In this document: one piece after another, positions 59,890 through 64,000 of the stretch | Layout: each line of letters begins with the position of its first letter | How positions within the stretch are numbered: the first letter of the stretch is position 1 | Origin: Acanthacorydalis orientalis | Lineage: Eukaryota > Arthropoda > Insecta > Megaloptera > Corydalidae | Assembly: GCA_034766995.1 (NCBI GenBank) | Contig: CM068313.1 | Coordinates: forward strand, 13,751,512-13,815,511 | DNA length: 64,000 bases | Direction of reading: 5' to 3' | Made by a program: the position numbers and the translations under genes | The notes under the pieces: model-generated | The model's database searches: none | The model's input: only the letters and a program-made list of their open reading frames with translations | Told to the model about the DNA's origin: nothing

Positions 59890-60212
59890 ACAACGTACAA
59901 TTTTTTTATCAGATTTTTCTGAACGTTAATATTCTGAGAACTGTTAGGTTTTTTTTGGTCGAAAATACTCAATAAGTGATTATTCTCGCTTGTGTGTATT
60001 TCGATGTAGCTATATAAAATGCTGGCTATATAAAAAAATTGTTCTATATCTTTGTGCTATGAGAAAGTTTGCATTGCCACCGAAATATACATAGTTTTTA
60101 TTTTGCCTATCAATTATTTATTGAACACATAATTAGAAAAAAAAATGTGTGTTATGGGGCGAGAAAAAATTTATTTGTGAAAGCGAATTTAGCCACAATG
60201 TCAAAATTACAT
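59890..60212. repeat. Family A copy, right arm best preserved
   Basis: gtgtatttcgatgtagctat, attgccaccgaaatatacat and gaaagcgaatttagccacaa, then tgtcaaaatta. The left end is diverged. Confidence 0.65.
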
Positions 60213-60415
60213 TTTACCTGAATGAAGTATTTTTTCATTACATAATAACTATATTTTATGTAGGTCTAATTTATTATACGATCATCGAAATTAATCTTTC
60301 AATTTTTTTTGAAATATTTTCTCAATAAAATTTATTTAACTCTTCTCTTTGCATTTAAATTAATAATTCGCCCCATCATACAAATTATATTAAATACATT
60401 CTATTTTTGACTCTC

Positions 60416-60419
<4 letters not shown>

Positions 60420-60456
<37 letters not shown>
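60420..60456. repeat. (AT)n microsatellite
   Basis: 37 nt of AT. Confidence 0.95.
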
Positions 60457-60460
<4 letters not shown>

Positions 60461-61109
60461 TAATTCATTTATGTAGTTATAAATACCAGATTAACAGTTA
60501 ATTTTATTGACAATAACCACATTATAAAATCATATCTTGAAATTTCAATTGTTACGTGAAGTGGCGCACATTCGTCTCAACCCATATGTACTAAATGTAC
60601 CAAGTTAATGAAATCCAATTCTCAGAAATGGATTGTATTCAAGGATATATGGAATGACACGAATAAAATTCATTATAATCGTTGTTACTTAACAGTTCGT
60701 TCATATTTGCTTTACATTCAGTTTTGTTCAATTAAATTGAACAACTTTCTAACACCGATAATCTGATTGTAAAGAAAATAATTACATTTACCTATTTCTT
60801 CTATCCTATCAAACAGCATTTCTAATTATGTTGATTATTAGAAAATGACATTTCTTAAGTAGATATTTTCCACGAAAAAAAACTTTAGGTATGTAACGAT
60901 TTATGCGTATGTATACACACACAAATATATACACACACGTATATATGAAATTATTAACTGGGAACTAAGGAATATAAAAAAAAACAGACCAATAAACAGG
61001 TGGGATGAGGGAATTAAAATTTATTAAAAATCATAAAAAAGGCATTCAATCGTACAAAACGGAAAGTCAGAAGAATCCTTTATCCAGAAGTGGATTGACA
61101 GAGGCTGAT

Positions 61110-61111
<2 letters not shown>

Positions 61112-61150
<39 letters not shown>
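61112..61150. repeat. (AT)n microsatellite
   Basis: 39 nt of AT. Confidence 0.95.
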
Positions 61151-61152
<2 letters not shown>

Positions 61153-61963
61153 CATTTTTACAAGTTTTCATAAATTAAATAGTTTATATTTAAAGCTACA
61201 GTATTTCTGCTAAAAGAGATGCATTTTGCATAAAAAAATGCATATAGAAAAATGTATTAATTATTGATATTAACCCTTTTAACATGAAATAGAGAAAATT
61301 ACATGTTGAAACATTTACGTTATAAAGAAAAAGAATCTTAGATGTCGAGTTCTAGCCCACACCATTCGGTTACTCAGGCCAAAGTATTCTATTTTCTCAT
61401 ATTTTATAATTGCATTTTAAAAAAAATATTAAGACAATTTTATTGAACACTTAAATTTAGTCAGTTAATAATGCTTTGATAAACTAAGAATTTTATTTTA
61501 TAAATTTCAAATATGATTCAAGTAATTACACGCTATGTATGTATTTTTTCTTCAAATGTAATTAAATTAATCTTTCAAATTTATTCTTAAAAATATATCA
61601 AATGTAGAAAAACATTAAAATATTTTGCATATGATTGGTAGAAAAATAAATATATTTTATACACATATTAACAACATAAAATAATAAACAAATAATTATA
61701 ACACTATATACATACCAACTTGCAGATTCATTTTTGTCACTTAATATAGTAAGTTGTATGAAAATTACTTCAGTTTTCTAGAATCACCGAATTTCAAAAT
61801 AAAGTATCTAAAAATAAATTCAATGAAAGTCTGCATTCGCCGTTCACCAAAGATTCAATTCAAATTGTGTTTAAAATATTATATTATTTTCTATATATAT
61901 ATATATATATATAGAATCATTAATCTAAAACGATACCATTAGATTACCTGTAATTATTTTATG

Positions 61964-62004
61964 AATCTTTTGTGTACGTTGCCACTTCTACACCACGTTG
62001 AGGT
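61964..62004 (-). repeat. Inverted repeat partner of 2-42
   Basis: On the minus strand this reads acctcaacgtggtgtagaag and onward as at the window start. Upstream on the same strand the frame is open and reads RYAVRVGLIQNQHRSSTCL, running into RPQRGVEVATYTKDS and a stop. I do not recognise the protein, and it may not be one. Confidence 0.75.
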
Positions 62005-63247
62005 CGCAGACATGTAGAAGACCTATGTTGATTCTGAATCAACCCTACTCTAACTGCATATCTTGCATTAACTACCTTGCATTTTAAATAAACATTTATG
62101 TATAAGTACACATATTTACATCACACAACACAATACCCATGCACTAACATACATATACATATAATATACATACAGAGACGCACATTACAAATTATACATG
62201 TATTCTATATGAACATAAATCAGTTCAAACATTTAATTACAGAAGTACAAAAAGTTTTATCAGTAAAAAAAATACATACTATTAGGATACAATATTTAAT
62301 AGCATGTATTTTTTACAAAAATCTATAATAAAAATATTTAAAAAAATGAAAAAAATAGTTGAATTTTAAATACAATTTTCAACAAATAATTTTAATACAT
62401 GTATCGCACACAAACAACACATTACACTCGTTTATAAAACATTACACTCATTTATACAACCCTAAACCTAGCATAATTGAAACTAAATTAGTTAAACTAG
62501 CTAAATTGAAATAAAAAAATAAATTTAACTGACTAATTGCGAAAATGAGTTACTAACTGCGTATATGAATAAAATGCGATCTTCAAAATTCAATTTTTTT
62601 TAAGCAAGTTTTCCACTTCCTTATCAACTGCGTTGAAAACTGCACACACAACACTAACACAGATTCTTGTCACAAACCACCATCAATTAAAACTTTGATT
62701 AATTAAAGCGTAATTAATAAATTTCATAAATATACAATTGTACGAGATTGAATTCAAAAACAATTTACAAAATTATTCTTCAATTCAAAAGATCTCAATA
62801 CAACTGATTATCATATTATTGGAATTTAACTTTTAGAGAATAAATAAAAAATTGCATACATTTCAAAATCTAAAACTTGTTATCACTCATATTAGACTTT
62901 TTCAAAATATACAACGATTTATTTATTCGAACAAGGTCGGGGTATACTATCGAGCTCGATATTTGGACAAGATAAGGCAATAAATATTGTGTAAATTAAT
63001 AAAAAGATTACCATGATCATAAAATTATGAATTATCAAGAATATTAAAAGTATCACTATAATCAACTAGTACTTTCTAAAATATCTTTTAGAAAATACAA
63101 ATGTTCACAAAAAGTGTGAAGCGATTTTAAAATAAATTCGCTGAGTTAATGTGTGAAAAAACTGTGCAACAAGTTTGTATATACATATATAATAAGAAAA
63201 TAACTTTTAGCGTAAGAAATTGTGAATACAGACATTATAAATATTAA

Positions 63248-63432
63248 ATAAATACCAATGAGTACAATCCATTTTGTCTTTAAAATGCCAAAATTCTAAT
63301 TATATCCATAACATCTGTTACTTTTTCACAATCAGATTTAGACCATTTTTTCCATTTGAAATAATGCTTAAACTGTGTTCCTCATTTCATCCAAATACCA
63401 AATGTAATAATTTCAATTCTTCTAGAGTAAAT
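63248..63432 (+). repeat. Direct repeat, unit 1
   Basis: aaataccaatgagtacaatc through tttttccatttgaaata to aatttcaattcttctagagt. It recurs about 566 nt later. The complement strand gives TLEELKLLHLVFG followed by a stop, so a decayed coding origin is possible. Confidence 0.8.
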
Positions 63433-63534
63433 CTGTGAACATACAAGTTTAAATATTATATTAACTGAAAATAAAAAATAATTATACTGGAACAGGTTTA
63501 CAGTTTAAATTGCCATACTGATCTGAAATGAACT

Positions 63535-63589
63535 GTATATATATATATATATATAAATATATATATATACACACATATATATATATATT
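63535..63589. repeat. AT/AC compound microsatellite
   Basis: AT array with short interruptions between the two direct-repeat units. Confidence 0.9.
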
Positions 63590-63730
63590 AGTACATAGTA
63601 CATTCACACACATTAATTAACTTACATAAAAAATCCAAATTTTAATACCTGAAAGAAATATTTGATTAAATACATGGACATACAAATCACGTATACAGAT
63701 TAAAAAAATGATTTAGACAAAGTTTGAAAA

Positions 63731-63744
63731 CATATATATATATA

Positions 63745-63791
<47 letters not shown>
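63731..63791. repeat. (AT)n microsatellite
   Basis: About 60 nt of AT with one interruption. Confidence 0.95.
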
Positions 63792-63793
<2 letters not shown>

Positions 63794-63812
63794 CTCATAA
63801 GTTTTTAAATAG

Positions 63813-64000
63813 TAAATAAATACCAATGAGTACAATCCATATTCTCTTCAGTATAATAAAATTATTATATCCACATCAAAACTGTTACTTTTCCAAAATA
63901 GATTTAAAGCATTTTTTCCATTTGAAATACTGCTTAAACAAACTGTGTTCCTCGTATATCATCCAAATACCAAATATAATAATTTCAATTCTTCTAGAGT
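63813..64000 (+). repeat. Direct repeat, unit 2, cut by window end
   Basis: It has the same ends and order as the unit at 63248, with indels. The complement strand gives TLEELKLLYLVFG, then a stop. The array may continue beyond the window. Confidence 0.8.

Larger units (their letters stand above)
60213..63247. other. No gene seen
   Basis: AT arrays and the inverted-repeat partner of the window start at 62.0 kb; otherwise featureless AT-rich DNA. Confidence 0.45.

Noticed and set aside
1..64000. CRISPR arrays, operons or phage-like modules
   Set aside because: The window is eukaryotic: introns, MITEs and microsatellites; no spaced repeats or bacterial gene clusters.

Overview
The window is very AT-rich, intron-bearing, repeat-laden animal DNA. 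Both recognisable protein genes and the transposon families point to an insect. The high AT content and the annexin sequence would suit a hymenopteran such as a parasitoid wasp, but the order is inferred, not shown. There is no sign of bacterial, viral or organellar sequence.

Two genes can be reconstructed from exons. (1) On the plus strand, about 1-21.4 kb, is an annexin of the insect AnxB9 (annexin IX) type. It has a probable TATA-driven non-coding first exon near 1 kb, an ATG exon at 9.53 kb, three core exons at 13.24, 13.69 and 16.35 kb, and at least three, probably four, mutually exclusive last exons at 16.82, 18.89, 19.81 and 20.87 kb. Each last exon carries its own stop and supplies a different C-terminal helix. 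The switch point lies one residue before the acidic calcium ligand of repeat 4. (2) On the minus strand, 30.24-27.72 kb, is a complete three-exon gene for the CNMamide neuropeptide precursor (147 residues). The mature 16-residue peptide, its KR and GRKR processing sites and its two cysteines are all visible, although the peptide is split between two exons.

The rest is introns and intergenic DNA filled with mobile-element debris. Family A is a near-fully palindromic MITE with TA-CAGT type ends, and about 28 full or partial copies lie between 4.5 and 60.2 kb. Family B is a second palindromic MITE with six or seven copies. Non-autonomous mariners with ends like the cecropia/Hsmar1 type share one internal deletion (33.2, 34.5, 44.7 and 57.1 kb, plus an 80-bp remnant at 56.2 kb). 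A different decayed mariner lies at 25.2-26.3 kb, and older mariner coding relics lie at 30.5-31.2 kb. A piggyBac-type element sits at 28.1-29.2 kb inside CNMa intron 2, with a second nested in it. There are also a hAT relic at 37.5-38.6 kb and two hAT-like ends. More than twenty (AT)n microsatellites, some above 80 bp, punctuate the sequence and create spurious Ile-Tyr reading frames.

Region by region: 1-0.95 kb is the end of an inverted repeat shared with 62 kb, plus upstream sequence; 0.95-21.4 kb annexin; 21.4-25.2 kb repeats; 25.2-26.3 kb mariner; 27.2-30.3 kb CNMa; 30.3-33 kb CNMa upstream DNA, with a CG-richer patch at 32.0-32.5 kb; 33-64 kb repeats and microsatellites without a convincing gene, ending in a diverged direct duplication that runs off the window. 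No tRNA, rRNA or CRISPR was seen.
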